The notes: generated by a model from the letters alone, not told the origin. DNA of 64,000 nucleotides from Kroppenstedtia sanguinis (GCF_050433445.1 NZ_JBNPXF010000019.1:3257-67256); one strand, 5' to 3'; positions 43,283 to 52,977 are shown, counted from the first letter of the stretch. Made by a program: numbers and translations.

Positions 43283-44206
43283 ATGAATCCCTTATCAGGT
43301 ATCAAGATGGAAGGAATCCAAGATAAATTCAACAATATTGCCGAGGATCCCGCCCGCGAACTGTGGACTCCCCTGGTGGAACACGTCCTAATCCCGGCGG
43401 CACAGATCGCATTGATCCTCTTTCTCACCTGGCTCGCTCTCCGCTATCTCGCACAGGTGATTGATCGTCTTCTCAATCTGAGCCGGTTTCAGGAAAAACG
43501 CGGAGCCACGCTCGGACGCCTGATTAAATCCACTGCCCGCTATGTCATCTATTTTATCGCCATCATCGCCATCCTCGAAAAATTGGATATTCCTGTAACT
43601 TCGGTTCTGGCCGGAGCAGGAATCGTCGGATTGGCGGTGGGGTTTGGTGCGCAAAACCTGGTGAAAGACGTGATCAGCGGCTTCTTTATTATTTTTGAAG
43701 GGCAGATGGAGGTCGGCGATTATGTCCAGATCAATGGAGATGTCATGGGCACCGTTGAGGAGATCGGCCTGCGGGTCACCAAGATCCGGGAGTTCAATCA
43801 GCGTTTGCACTTTTTCTCCAACGGGGAGATCAACCGGGTGACCAATTACAATCGCGATCAGATGCGTCCCCTGGTAGCTGTAACCGTCCCCTACGAAGCC
43901 GATCAGGAGTTGGTTCAAAAGACTCTGGATGAAGTGAACGAAGACCTGGGTCGTCGGTTAGCTCCCTATGTAATCGAACCTTTTAGCATCTTTGGCATCA
44001 CCAACATCGAAAATGATGGAGTCGAGTACACCATCACCGCCGTAGTGACACCGGAAGAGTACTGGTCGACGGAACGGGAAATGCGGAAATCGATCATTCG
44101 GGCCTTCAACCTCAAGTCCATCGAGTTCGCCTACCCGCACCAAATTATGAAAATCTCCTCGGAGACCTCAACGATTTTCCCTGACAAAGGGAACCGGGAA
44201 ACGTGA
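43283..44206 (+). CDS. small-conductance mechanosensitive channel, MscS family
   Basis: A 307-residue YkuT-type channel that opens under membrane tension. Three membrane segments precede the pore helix VLAGAGIVGLAVGFGAQNLV, rich in Gly and Ala as in MscS TM3, followed by the beta domain (GQMEVGDYVQINGDVMGTVE) and the C-terminal alpha/beta domain. GAAGGTGAAG precedes the ATG. The gene stands alone between divergent and convergent neighbours. Confidence 0.92.
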   Translation: MNPLSGIKMEGIQDKFNNIAEDPARELWTPLVEHVLIPAAQIALILFLTWLALRYLAQVIDRLLNLSRFQEKRGATLGRLIKSTARYVIYFIAIIAILEKLDIPVTSVLAGAGIVGLAVGFGAQNLVKDVISGFFIIFEGQMEVGDYVQINGDVMGTVEEIGLRVTKIREFNQRLHFFSNGEINRVTNYNRDQMRPLVAVTVPYEADQELVQKTLDEVNEDLGRRLAPYVIEPFSIFGITNIENDGVEYTITAVVTPEEYWSTEREMRKSIIRAFNLKSIEFAYPHQIMKISSETSTIFPDKGNRET

Positions 44207-44225
44207 AGGCGGAATCCATTCCTTA

Positions 44226-44372
44226 TCAGCTGGTCATTCTGACGACCGCTACAATCACAGCGGTCACTCCCACGGAAATTCCCACCCACAAAACCACTCG
44301 TTTCAAATCCCTGCCCATGGTTGCCATGTGGTCCACTTGACGGACCACTTTTTGTTTTCTCTTTTTGGCCAT
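44226..44372 (-). CDS. small basic single-pass membrane protein
   Basis: About 48 residues: a basic N terminus (MAKKRKQKVVRQVDHMATMG) and one membrane segment (VVLWVGISVGVTAVIVAVV). AAAGGAG lies 13 bases upstream of the ATG at 44372, a slightly long spacing; the frame is open to 44453. Convergent with mscS, 19 bases apart. No family recognised, but the amphipathic-basic plus hydrophobic layout suggests a real gene. Confidence 0.45.
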   Translation of the reverse strand: MAKKRKQKVVRQVDHMATMGRDLKRVVLWVGISVGVTAVIVAVVRMTS

Positions 44373-44511
44373 ATGAGAATCCACACTCCTTTGTATATAG
44401 AGCCATCCCCAGGGATTTTTCTTTTCATCCTTCGGGATCCGTTTGGCTGTCATTTTTAATCTATTTTACAGGAATAACATGTGATTGTAATCCAATTATA
44501 ATGCCTTGCCC

Positions 44512-44702
44512 CAGGGCTGTTGATGAACCCTAAAATGGATGATGGGAAGGAAACGACCCTTTCGCCCTCATCGTAAAATATGGCTTGAGGGGACGGGGAT
44601 GGTGGGACAGCTACGATCTCTTGCAAAGAGCACAAAGGCTCTTCACCGTCCCACCATCTTGACCTTATTCCCTACCTAAGATATGGCTAATCAACACGCC
44701 TG
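44512..44702 (+). mobile_element. MITE-like element, 191 bp
   Basis: It begins CAGGGCTGTTGATGAACC and ends CTAATCAACACGCCTG. The flanks are GCCTTGCCC (44503-44511) and GTCTTGCCC (44703-44711), 8 of 9 identical. The interior has GATGGTGGGAC and GTCCCACCATC as a strong inverted repeat around the core CTACGATCTCTTGCAAAGAG. No coding capacity. Confidence 0.85.
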
Positions 44703-44743
44703 GTCTTGCCCCTATGGAACATGGTTTTCTTTCATCACATATT

Positions 44744-45622
44744 CTAGATCAAAGTATCCCACAGATAAAATGTGGCATAACTCCGCCAAGGTGTCCAATT
44801 CTCCCCCCATTGCCGGACATCGGCCTCTGTCGGCTGCCACTGTAGCCCATAAGCTTTTCTCAGAGCATTTCGAAGCCCGATATCCGCAGCCGGCAACAAA
44901 TCGGGACGACCCAAACCAAACAGCAAGAGGCATTCAGCCGTCCAGCGCCCCACCCCCCGCAAAGAGACCAGTTGATCGGTCACAAGCTGATCGGGGAGCG
45001 TTCTCATCCCTTCTAAATCCAGGGTACCATCAACAATTTTCCTTGAAATATCGATGACATACTCCGCCTTCCGGCGATTAAATTGCAGACGCTGCAGGTC
45101 CTCGTATTCCAGGCGGGCCACTTGGGGAGGGGTGGGGAAGACAGGCAAAGTTTCCCCTCGAAAGGGAACTTTGTCTCCTGTCCCTTCGATCAATCGCTGA
45201 ATCAGTGTAGCCGCAAAGGAGAGATTCAGTTGTTGACTGATGATCGTTTTGATCAGACATTCATACAAGGTGGGATCCAGAACAAAATGAAGACCTCTTC
45301 GTGATTCCACGATGGGAGCCAGGCGGGGTTCCTTCTTCATCTGTTCATAAAAGGGAGCCAAGTCCACATCCAGGGAAAACATCCGCCGGATCATCCCCTT
45401 CAGACATTGGATTTCCCCCTCAGAGAGCTCCTCCTCCACCTCAACGAGTATCTGTCCACCATCCCACCCGATTCCCACCACCACCGGTCGCTCTTTCAGA
45501 TGAAGAGTGCGGTAGTAGAACCCCTCCCGGAACAGGTAGGCTGTCTTTTCAAAATGGTCCAAGCGGCGGGTGGTCGCTGAAAAGGAATAAGGATGCACAG
45601 GCTCCAGTTGTAAGACAAGCAT
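44744..45622 (-). CDS. alkA: DNA-3-methyladenine glycosylase II, AlkA type
   Basis: A 292-residue base-excision glycosylase for alkylated purines. It has an N-terminal AlkA-like domain, the helix-hairpin-helix LRGVGRWTAECLLLFGLG and the catalytic Asp in LLPAADIGLRNAL. LIKTIISQQLNLSFAATL is the conserved helix before it. The length fits AlkA/YfjP. AAAGGGGG lies seven bases upstream of the ATG. Its C-terminal end is 41 bases from a MITE. Confidence 0.92.
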   Translation of the reverse strand: MLVLQLEPVHPYSFSATTRRLDHFEKTAYLFREGFYYRTLHLKERPVVVGIGWDGGQILVEVEEELSEGEIQCLKGMIRRMFSLDVDLAPFYEQMKKEPRLAPIVESRRGLHFVLDPTLYECLIKTIISQQLNLSFAATLIQRLIEGTGDKVPFRGETLPVFPTPPQVARLEYEDLQRLQFNRRKAEYVIDISRKIVDGTLDLEGMRTLPDQLVTDQLVSLRGVGRWTAECLLLFGLGRPDLLPAADIGLRNALRKAYGLQWQPTEADVRQWGENWTPWRSYATFYLWDTLI

Positions 45623-45871
45623 GGACGGACCCCCTTTTCGGACTTGGACATGTCTTGTCTGGTCATTCAGTTACGATGTGAAGAAGAAAAGGAGAGGATT
45701 GTGTGTCCAAACAGCCCTCTCATCTCACTTCTTTCGATTATATCATTTTCTCCGGAAATCCTGTCCAAAACAGACCCCATTTTTTTAAAAAAGTGCATAA
45801 CGATACCAAAGGCGTATCTAATCCATCTAAGGATGGAATTGAGTAAGTCATAATAGGGTTTTCCATGCTTA

Positions 45872-45910
45872 CACGCAAAAGACCACGGCACCCCCATGGC
45901 CTTTTGCGTG
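45872..45910 (-). terminator. hairpin after the LysM/3D gene
   Basis: CACGCAAAAG (45872-45881) and CTTTTGCGTG (45901-45910) pair perfectly, extended by CCACGG/CCATGG inside. No T run follows, so terminator function is only probable. The rest of the 295-base gap upstream to alkA has no gene I can support. Confidence 0.5.
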
Positions 45911-45917
45911 GACCCGA

Positions 45918-46544
45918 TCATTCCACCAGCTCCACCTGAACTCCTTTTTTCACACCGAACTGACGGGCTTGGTTCACTTGATTCATATATACATCGATCC
46001 GCTTCCCTTTGATGGCGCCCCCTGTATCCTGGGCGACACGATAGCCGATCCCTTCGATATATACTTTGGAACCGATCGGGATCACCTGGGGATCCACAGC
46101 GACGGTAACCCCCTCCGCCACGCGGGCTCCACTGGACGTGACACCAAAGGCGGGATGATCCGGGGACTTCCCCGTCGATTCCGGACCAGAAGTATAGGCG
46201 GTCAATGTGAATTCACCGAGGGATTTTCCTCTGGCCATGGCCGGAACCGCTTCATCTTTCTTCTGTTCTTGCACCGCTTCCCCTTGACGGGGGATCTTCA
46301 ATTTTTGTCCCACACGGATCAGGGAAGGGTCTTTCAGTTCGTTCAGCTTGGCGATGGTTGAAACGTCAGACCCATGTTGCCGGGCGATCCTGTACACGGT
46401 GTCTCCTTGGGCCACGGACACCGTAGTGTAACTCGCCTCTGCCTCCGCTCGATCCGACCAGGCTCCCCCATGGTTGCCTCCCGCCGCCAACACTCCCACT
46501 CCTGCCAGACTGAGAGCGGCTACGATCCACCGGTTTACATTCAT
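45918..46544 (-). CDS. exported LysM and 3D-domain protein (YocH-like)
   Basis: A 208-residue secreted cell-wall protein. A signal peptide (WIVAALSLAGVGVLAAGG) is followed by one LysM domain (VSVAQGDTVYRIARQHGSDV to VGQKLKIP) and the 3D domain, named for three conserved Asp residues seen in VAVDP, AQDTGG and RIDVYM. Such proteins are lytic transglycosylase-like enzymes linked to peptidoglycan turnover, for example YocH and the RpfB-like group. GAGGTGATG precedes the ATG. Confidence 0.9.
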   Translation of the reverse strand: MNVNRWIVAALSLAGVGVLAAGGNHGGAWSDRAEAEASYTTVSVAQGDTVYRIARQHGSDVSTIAKLNELKDPSLIRVGQKLKIPRQGEAVQEQKKDEAVPAMARGKSLGEFTLTAYTSGPESTGKSPDHPAFGVTSSGARVAEGVTVAVDPQVIPIGSKVYIEGIGYRVAQDTGGAIKGKRIDVYMNQVNQARQFGVKKGVQVELVE

Positions 46545-46635
46545 CGATCATCACCTCATATAAATGATAGATTTCCTTTACTAGAGTCAATATCCATCTT
46601 CACCGATCCGGCAATGGGTTATACTCCCCTCGCAA

Positions 46636-46666
46636 TAAAAAAAAGGACCTGCAGGCCCTTTTTTTA
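46636..46666 (-). terminator. terminator of the ABC-2 exporter operon
   Basis: AAAAAAGG-CCTGCAGG-CCTTTTTT forms an almost perfectly symmetric hairpin with T runs on both strands. It overlaps the stop codon of the permease gene and may also serve convergent transcripts. Confidence 0.8.
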
Positions 46667-48328
46667 CAATTCGATTCTCCGGTATCGCTCCTCCGCCAGC
46701 TGGTTAATCCCTCGATACAAAACATAATACCCAGCCAGGAACAAAAGAAGTATCGTCCCGTAAATCAACCCACCAGGTATATGAATCCATTTCATCAAAA
46801 ACACGATCAGAGCTACCAGACCTGACGCGACGATTTGGATCAACATCAACAACAGCCCATTGGAGCCGCCACGAACGGCTTCTTGAGGGGTATTCCAATC
46901 CAATCGGGGAAGCATCAGATTGATGGCGATGCCCACTCCAGCCATTCCGGCCCCTGCTGCGAGGCCGAGGAGAAGAGTCCATAAAAGAACCCATGCCCCT
47001 CCTCCCATCAGCATCTGTATCGCCACCACCCCTCCGGTCACAAACAGAGTGAAGACCATCGCCAACAGCCACTTGGCCCATACCTGCCGACCTGGGAAAA
47101 TGGGAAGGCTTTTGGAGTAGGCGAATTGTTTCCCCTCCCGGGAGATGCCGGAGACGGCCACCCCATTCACACCAGTGAGAAAAGCGATCGTCCCTACACC
47201 GCCCCAGATTAGAAGTTCCTCCAGGAAAGGCAAGGATTGAAGATCCGCTACGTCTTGCCCATCTCCTCCCACCCACATCGGAACAAATACCATCAAGGGG
47301 AAGATCAAAACCCCTAGGATCGCCTGCAACAAGAAAGCAGGGGTCCGGACCAGAATCCGCCACTCTTTTCGAAACATCGCTCCCAGCGGGGAATTCTCTT
47401 TCCTGAGAGTCTCCCTCCAGTCCACAGGAGTCTTCCCTCCCCTTCCTCCCGTATCACCGACCAATCCTTTGTAATAGAGCGCATCGGCTAATTTTACCGT
47501 ACCGACTGTTGCTAGCAAGCTGACTCCCAAGAATAGCACCCACGCAACTCCCCCACCTCCGATGATGGGAAAACGGAGAAGATCAGCCACCCAAACCGCC
47601 GGAGGGATCCAATAGCTGGTGGTCTCTATCAACTGACTGTCAGTCAACCAAGAGCCCAGCGCCTTAGCATCCCCGACCCGTTCCATCCAGCCGCCCCGAA
47701 TCCATACCTGAAATCCCAGTAAGATCAAAATCACCAAAACTGCGCTGATCTCACGCAGATAGCTACGGGAACGGTGAAGATGGATCACCCGCATCCATCC
47801 CATCACAAGCATGGCCGCCAGACTTAAAGGCAACAAGGGCAGGAGCACCATCATCAAAACCAGTGAGGCATAATAGGGAAAACCCAGCCCTTCCACCCCT
47901 CCGTAGATAAGAAATCCCGGAAGGAAAATCAGCATCAGGAGGAGTACCATTTCGATCCAGATACTAACCATCCGCGCACTGAACACTTGGGCAGGGGTGA
48001 CCGGGAGCGAGAACGGGTCCTCTCGATCCTTGGCGAAGTAGAGTGTACCGATAATCTGGAAGAAGCCCAAAATGAAAACCCCCACCAGACCCGCCGCCGC
48101 TAGTAAAATCGGAAATGCATTCGTCTGCCCCACCCATTTCAATCCCCCATAGAGTCCCGTGTAAAAAAAGAAAAGCAATGACCCCAAAGGGAGGAGACAC
48201 AAAAGAAAAAATAGCACTAGCAGAAGTTCCCACAACCGTTCCCTCCGTACCAGATACCGATCTTTGATCACAGAGATTCCAAAATGGCTTCTCAAAGAGA
48301 CCCGAATCAGCGCACGCCATACTCTCAT
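46664..48328 (-). CDS. ABC-2-type exporter permease
   Basis: A 554-residue membrane protein with about twelve hydrophobic segments, arranged as two bundles of roughly six around a soluble loop (LRKENSPLGAMFRKEWRILV), which fits bacterial ABC exporter permeases of the EcsB/YtrC-like type. The substrate is unknown. The ATG overlaps the ATPase stop codon as ATGA, so translation is coupled. Confidence 0.85.
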   Translation of the reverse strand: MRVWRALIRVSLRSHFGISVIKDRYLVRRERLWELLLVLFFLLCLLPLGSLLFFFYTGLYGGLKWVGQTNAFPILLAAAGLVGVFILGFFQIIGTLYFAKDREDPFSLPVTPAQVFSARMVSIWIEMVLLLMLIFLPGFLIYGGVEGLGFPYYASLVLMMVLLPLLPLSLAAMLVMGWMRVIHLHRSRSYLREISAVLVILILLGFQVWIRGGWMERVGDAKALGSWLTDSQLIETTSYWIPPAVWVADLLRFPIIGGGGVAWVLFLGVSLLATVGTVKLADALYYKGLVGDTGGRGGKTPVDWRETLRKENSPLGAMFRKEWRILVRTPAFLLQAILGVLIFPLMVFVPMWVGGDGQDVADLQSLPFLEELLIWGGVGTIAFLTGVNGVAVSGISREGKQFAYSKSLPIFPGRQVWAKWLLAMVFTLFVTGGVVAIQMLMGGGAWVLLWTLLLGLAAGAGMAGVGIAINLMLPRLDWNTPQEAVRGGSNGLLLMLIQIVASGLVALIVFLMKWIHIPGGLIYGTILLLFLAGYYVLYRGINQLAEERYRRIEL

Positions 48329-49080
48329 TCTGCTGTCAGCTCCAGAAACAGGTTTTCTAAGGTTTGCTCATCTGTCACATTGCCACCGGTTCCCTGGCGC
48401 AATTGTTCCAGTTCTCCCGTGGCTACCAGCCGACCCTCTTGGAGTATGGCCAGTCGATCGCATAAACGCTCCGCCACTTCCAACACATGAGTGGAGAAAA
48501 AGACGGTGTTGCCCCTGTCGCTGTGCCTGCGCATCTCTTCTTTTAAAATCGCAGATGACCGAGGGTCCAAACCGACCATCGGTTCATCCAGAATCCAAAC
48601 CGGTGGTTGATGAATCATGGAGGCGATCAGACTGATCTTCTGCTTCATCCCCCGCGAATAGCTATCGATCAGATTTCCGATCGCCGATTCCATACCTAAC
48701 CGTTCCACCCACTCCGGAATCCGATTTTTGCGGATGTCTGCCCCCACTTGGTGGATGTCCGCCATGAAGGTTAAGTATTCCAAACCGGTCAGCCTCGGAT
48801 AAGGATCGGCACTATCTGGAACATATCCGATTCTTTTTTTCGCTTGCACCGGGTGGTCGATGATGGAGATCCCGTCTACCTCGATTTCTCCTGCATCCGG
48901 CTCCAGAATCCCGGTAACCATCTTGATCGTGGTAGTTTTCCCCGCCCCATTGGGACCGAGAAAACCGAAAATCTCTCCCCGCTCCACCGTCAATTGCAAG
49001 TTCTCCACCGCCGCTCTCCCTGACTTTCCATAGGTTTTACTCACATTTCCAAACCAGATCATCGGATTCAATCGATCCAC
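48325..49080 (-). CDS. ABC transporter ATP-binding protein
   Basis: A 251-residue ATPase with Walker A GFLGPNGAGKTTTIKM, signature YSRGMKQKISL, Walker B VWILDEPMVGLDP and the switch His in STHVLEVAERL. It drives the overlapping permease. The start is uncertain: GTG at 49080 is the longest frame, but AAAGGG lies eight bases before a TTG at 49071. The gene is upstream in a two-gene operon. Confidence 0.93.
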   Translation of the reverse strand: MDRLNPMIWFGNVSKTYGKSGRAAVENLQLTVERGEIFGFLGPNGAGKTTTIKMVTGILEPDAGEIEVDGISIIDHPVQAKKRIGYVPDSADPYPRLTGLEYLTFMADIHQVGADIRKNRIPEWVERLGMESAIGNLIDSYSRGMKQKISLIASMIHQPPVWILDEPMVGLDPRSSAILKEEMRRHSDRGNTVFFSTHVLEVAERLCDRLAILQEGRLVATGELEQLRQGTGGNVTDEQTLENLFLELTAE

Positions 49081-49137
49081 GCCCTTTCATCCAAATAAAA
49101 CAGCCTCCATATTAAATCTCCCTATACAACACGATTT

Positions 49138-49381
49138 CAGGGCTGTTGATGAACCCTAAAGTGGAAGATGGGAACAAAACAATCCTTTCCCTCTATTGCC
49201 CCCATCGCAAAGGGGGCGGGGAGGATGGGACGGCTAGGATCTCTTGTAAAGAGCGCATAGCGAGACCCGGGAGCGGAAAGCGACCCTGGCGAGACTTGTG
49301 CCCTATGGGTGCAAAGGCTTTTCACCCTCCCACCATCCCGACCTGATTTCCTGCCTAAAATAGGCCGAATCAACACGCCTG
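49138..49381 (+). mobile_element. MITE-like element, 244 bp, flanked by exact 9-bp repeats
   Basis: It begins CAGGGCTGTTGATGAACC and ends GAATCAACACGCCTG. ACACGATTT stands immediately before (49129-49137) and after (49382-49390), an exact duplication. Compared with the shorter copies it carries about 55 extra internal bases (GCGAGACCCGGGAGCGGAAA onward), shared with the copy at 59194. Confidence 0.88.
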
Positions 49382-49597
49382 ACACGATTTAAGGATTCGG
49401 TGGATCCTCCCCTTGACCTGCCCCATCGACCACTATAAAATATATCAACATTCTGAACAATGGGGTGCTACTTTTGGAACGTGAGAGAGACAGCTACAAT
49501 CTTACCCAGACCGTAAAGGCCTCAGCCGCCCGACCCGCCCGACCTTACCACTCAACCCCGTTCCCTGCGAGGCGACACCTCCTTTCGCTACTCTTTT

Positions 49598-49624
49598 AAA
49601 AAACGGACCCCGCAGGTCCGTTTT
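49598..49624 (-). terminator. terminator of the yfbR-containing operon
   Basis: AAAACGGACC (49600-49609) pairs with GGTCCGTTTT (49615-49624); on the minus strand TTTTTT follows. It lies five bases past the stop codon. Confidence 0.85.
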
Positions 49625-49629
49625 CCCAT

Positions 49630-50208
49630 CTACTCTTCCGATAACTCATCCAGGGTTTTAGTGAATCCGGGGGCGAAGTGTTCCAGGAAGTAGTCGATTT
49701 CCGGCATTTGCAGCTTGTCCATCCGCTCCTTCAGCTCATCCCGGGCCACGACGAACTCCCGGTTTCCAGCGGAAATCTCTGTCAGGCACTTCAGATAGCC
49801 ATCCAGGAGATCGGCCCCTTTCACCCAGCGGATTAATTCAGGTTCCTCACCGTGGATCAAGGGTCGGTAATGATCCTTCAGCTCCGCTGGCACCATATCG
49901 AAGAGACGATCCGCCGCCAAGGATTCCAACTCCCGAAATCCTTTGAGAATCCGGGGATTGTGATGTTTTACGGGACCGGGAATGTCCCCGGTGATCACCT
50001 CGGTAACATCGTGAAAGAGAGCGAGGGTGACCGCCCGTTCCACCGGGACTTTTTTTCCGTGGATTTCTGTGGCGATCGTGCATAAGGCATGGGTCAATAC
50101 CGCCACATGATAACTGTGTTCCGCCACATTTTCTGGCATCACAGTGCGCATCAGATTCCAGCGTTGGATCAGACGGAGACGAAACAATTGAGCGAAAAAG
50201 GGATTCAA
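49630..50208 (-). CDS. yfbR: 5'-deoxynucleotidase, YfbR-like HD protein
   Basis: A 192-residue HD-domain phosphatase that removes phosphate from deoxyribonucleoside 5'-monophosphates. RLRLIQRWNLMRTVMPENVAEHS (first His), ALFHDVTEVITGDIPGPVKH (HD pair) and VKGADLLDGYLKCL (Asp) align along the whole family length with the E. coli enzyme. I choose the TTG at 50208 because GAGGTGG lies five bases upstream and the N terminus then matches the family; a GTG at 50217 is the alternative. Confidence 0.9.
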   Translation of the reverse strand: MNPFFAQLFRLRLIQRWNLMRTVMPENVAEHSYHVAVLTHALCTIATEIHGKKVPVERAVTLALFHDVTEVITGDIPGPVKHHNPRILKGFRELESLAADRLFDMVPAELKDHYRPLIHGEEPELIRWVKGADLLDGYLKCLTEISAGNREFVVARDELKERMDKLQMPEIDYFLEHFAPGFTKTLDELSEE

Positions 50209-50224
50209 AGCTTCCACCTCGGTC

Positions 50225-51511
50225 TCAAGAATCTATATTATCCAGGTTTCCCTTTCGCCATCGAGGTCCTCCGTCCCTTCCCACCTGAGCGGCAGGTCTT
50301 CCAAGACAACATTTTTCATATTGATCGTGAATCACAATCACGGCGATCATGAAGATCAAACCAATCTGAGGAACCAAGATCGGATAATCGTACATCCCAT
50401 GACCCAGCAGAGCAAAAATGATCGAGATCAACACCCCTGCCAACCGTTTCTCCTCTTTGGTTTTGGCGGATTTTCGCCAGCGGCGTGCCCGACTGGTGGT
50501 GACCACGATTAAGCTGAGGAATAACAACAGTCCGACCACTCCAAAATCCGTGGCCATTCCCAGAAAAACATTGTGAGCATGGAACAAATACCGACCCGTC
50601 AGCTGGTCAAACAGATAACTGAAGTGTAACGGGAGAACCCCTGTCAACCAATTTTCCGCAAATAAGCGAAAGGAGTTCTGCCAGACAAAAAAACGGACCT
50701 CTGCTGTTGCAAACAGAGTCTCCTCCCTCGGAATCAGCGTTTGATTGGTATAGATCACCAACCCGATGGTCATCAATCCAAGGAACAGGAGGACGGTACG
50801 TTTCCGGTGACCAGTCATCCATACCTGGATCAGAAGCCCGATTACCAGGCCCACCCAGGCTCCCCGGGAACCCGTACACCAAATAGCCAAACAAATCACC
50901 ACAAAGGTTGCAAAGGCACCGATCTTTCGCCAGCGCCCCACCAGCACCGAAGAAGCATAGATGCTGAGCAAAGCCAGGCAGATCAGCATGGCCGCAGCCA
51001 AGTTGGAATTGGATGCGGTGCCAATGCTGCGGACCGATTCGGCTTGTTGCATCGGATAAAAACCCAATAGATAAAACAGGGTGGATTTTTCAGTTGGGAT
51101 CCAATCCACACGTTGGAGAATAGTCACAACCACCGCATACAACCCAAAAAGCCAAAACTGGAGATAATGCTTCTGAAATTGGCGCCAGTCCCAATTCAGA
51201 CCTTCTTTGATCCAAAGGGAAAGAAGATAATACAGACCGAACAACAAAACCGGAATCAATCCGGCGGGGAGCCAGCCCAACAGGAGATACGGATTGAAAA
51301 ACCAACTGATCGTAGACCAAACCATAAATCCGAGAAAAATCCGCTCCGGCCATCCGAAGACATTCCAATTCCCTTTGTATGTGAAAAGGATGACAACCCC
51401 CAGCAACAACAACACGACAGCTGGAAAAACCGGTGATATAATAATAGTGATCAGTAGCAGTTGCATCCAGCGTTCATTTAAATTTCTCTCTTTATGCGAG
51501 CCCATATCCAC
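50225..51511 (-). CDS. O-antigen ligase/polymerase-like membrane protein
   Basis: A protein of about 428 residues with eleven or so membrane segments. The Wzy_C-type signature region TGVLPLHFSYLFDQLTGRYL and the following HAHNVFLGMATDFGVVGLLL, with its conserved His residues, are typical of the O-antigen ligase/polymerase family, which join sugar units in surface polysaccharides. AAAGGGAG seven bases before the GTG at 51511 decides the start; the frame is open upstream to 51616. Probably cotranscribed with the glycosyltransferase upstream and yfbR downstream. Confidence 0.85.
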   Translation of the reverse strand: MDMGSHKERNLNERWMQLLLITIIISPVFPAVVLLLLGVVILFTYKGNWNVFGWPERIFLGFMVWSTISWFFNPYLLLGWLPAGLIPVLLFGLYYLLSLWIKEGLNWDWRQFQKHYLQFWLFGLYAVVVTILQRVDWIPTEKSTLFYLLGFYPMQQAESVRSIGTASNSNLAAAMLICLALLSIYASSVLVGRWRKIGAFATFVVICLAIWCTGSRGAWVGLVIGLLIQVWMTGHRKRTVLLFLGLMTIGLVIYTNQTLIPREETLFATAEVRFFVWQNSFRLFAENWLTGVLPLHFSYLFDQLTGRYLFHAHNVFLGMATDFGVVGLLLFLSLIVVTTSRARRWRKSAKTKEEKRLAGVLISIIFALLGHGMYDYPILVPQIGLIFMIAVIVIHDQYEKCCLGRPAAQVGRDGGPRWRKGNLDNIDS

Positions 51512-51615
51512 AAAAAGACTCCCTTTATCCCAAAATTGCATTACCCTCAGCATTATATCCATCCACTGGGAAAAGAACAAGATATAGAAAAAATAAGAAA
51601 CTCGGGGGTATGACA

Positions 51616-52794
51616 TTAGGGAGCCATAAGATTGAGCACGGCTTCAATACTGTGGGAGGGATCGATGTTTTGCCTCCATTCCAACATTCGCTCCCGGAGT
51701 TGATCAAAACAAGGGTCACCCGACAACAACTTTTCGAACCAGATGTTTAGTTCCTCATCATTCGCCACCACTTCCGCCAATCCCTGCTCTTCCATAAACC
51801 GGGCATTTCTTTCTTCATGTCCCGGAATGGAGCCATAGATGAGCAACGGCTTTCCCTTGGCGATGGTTTCCGAGCAAGTCATGCCTCCCGGCTTGGACAC
51901 GATCAGATCGGCAGCCTCCATCAATTCGGGCATCTGATCGGTAAACCCCTCGATCCGGATTTGGGGATGTTGAAGTTCGGGGTCCCTCTCCAGACTTTCT
52001 TTCAACCGGCGATTGTGACCGGTACAAACCAGAATCTGCATGAAGTCTTTCCACTTCGCCGCCACCTTAACCAGTCGATCGGTCTGCCCGATCCCCATAC
52101 CGCCTCCTAGAATCAGAAGGGTGGGCAACTGGCTGAGCCCCAGCTGGTCTCGGGTTGCTTCCTGGGTCTGCTCCACCCAAAACCGGGAATCCGTCGGAAT
52201 CCCCGTTGCAAAAATCTTTCCCGGTTCCACCCCCATCTGAGCCAGTTGCTCCTTCACCCCGACATGCGGCACCAGGTAACGGTCCACTTCCCCTTGAACC
52301 CACGAACCGTGTGCGGAAAAATCCGTGATCAGGGTGCAAAGGGTGACCGGATCGCCTTTCCTTTTCAGCCGGGCGATTCCCGAAGTGGAAAAGGGGTGTG
52401 TCGAGATCACTAAATCCGGCCGCTCTTTTCGAATATAATCGGACAAGCGGGGATACAGGGTCTGATACAGGAGCCACTGCGTCCATTTCGGGAAAGCACG
52501 GGAATGGTGGCGTCCATAAATGATTTTCCAAAGGGATGGTGCTTGCTTTAGCATGGACAGATAGGAATAGAGCATTACCTTGCTGATTCGAGGGCGCAAC
52601 TCACATCCCAGTTCCACCACCCTGACCTCCACTCCCGGGGTTGACCGCCGAATCCCTTTGGCCAAGGCTTCTGCGGCTTTCGTATGTCCTGAACCAAAAT
52701 TCTCCGATACGATCAGGACTTTTTTTCCGTCGGGCCACACCTCTTTTTCACTCTGAAAAAGAGTGGGACCAGCCCAGGTCCTTCGGTCGATCAT
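51616..52794 (-). CDS. UgtP/MGDG-synthase-like glycosyltransferase
   Basis: A 392-residue GT-B glycosyltransferase. VLIVSENFGSGHTKAAEALA is the N-terminal MGDG-synthase motif, CTLITDFSAHGSWV is the second family block, and LLILGGGMGIGQTDRLVKVA with VSKPGGMTCSETIAKGKPLL is the C-terminal nucleotide-sugar site. Relatives transfer hexose to diacylglycerol (UgtP) or UDP-GlcNAc (MurG). The acceptor is uncertain. AAAGGTGG precedes the ATG. Confidence 0.88.
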   Translation of the reverse strand: MIDRRTWAGPTLFQSEKEVWPDGKKVLIVSENFGSGHTKAAEALAKGIRRSTPGVEVRVVELGCELRPRISKVMLYSYLSMLKQAPSLWKIIYGRHHSRAFPKWTQWLLYQTLYPRLSDYIRKERPDLVISTHPFSTSGIARLKRKGDPVTLCTLITDFSAHGSWVQGEVDRYLVPHVGVKEQLAQMGVEPGKIFATGIPTDSRFWVEQTQEATRDQLGLSQLPTLLILGGGMGIGQTDRLVKVAAKWKDFMQILVCTGHNRRLKESLERDPELQHPQIRIEGFTDQMPELMEAADLIVSKPGGMTCSETIAKGKPLLIYGSIPGHEERNARFMEEQGLAEVVANDEELNIWFEKLLSGDPCFDQLRERMLEWRQNIDPSHSIEAVLNLMAP

Positions 52795-52887
52795 ACCCGT
52801 TCCACCTTTCCCCGCCCCGGACCGATGACCGGTGTTTGGGCTGGAATCACCTACGTTTACCGTCCGTCTTCATAGGAATTGCTCCTT

Positions 52888-52893
52888 ATTATA
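52888..52893 (-). promoter_or_regulatory. -10 element for the glycosyltransferase operon
   Basis: A perfect TATAAT on the minus strand, 94 bases upstream of the glycosyltransferase ATG; no good -35 at normal spacing. Confidence 0.35.
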
Positions 52894-52943
52894 ACACAGT
52901 CACCTATCGGAAAAATCAACGGCTCTCTTCACTGCGCTGGACC

Positions 52944-52977
52944 ATCAAAAAAGACAGGCTCAGATCCGCCTGTCTTC
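52944..52977 (-). terminator. terminator of the DUF6230/DUF6114-like operon
   Basis: AAGACAGGC (52951-52959) pairs with GCCTGTCTT (52968-52976); on the minus strand a run of T follows. Confidence 0.85.

Noticed and set aside
45667..45921. 84-codon minus-strand open frame between alkA and the LysM/3D gene
   Set aside because: No ribosome site, no recognisable features, and it covers the hairpin at 45872.
49399..49428. Promoter-like TTGACC and TATAAA on the plus strand
   Set aside because: The spacer is only 15 bases and no plus-strand gene follows.
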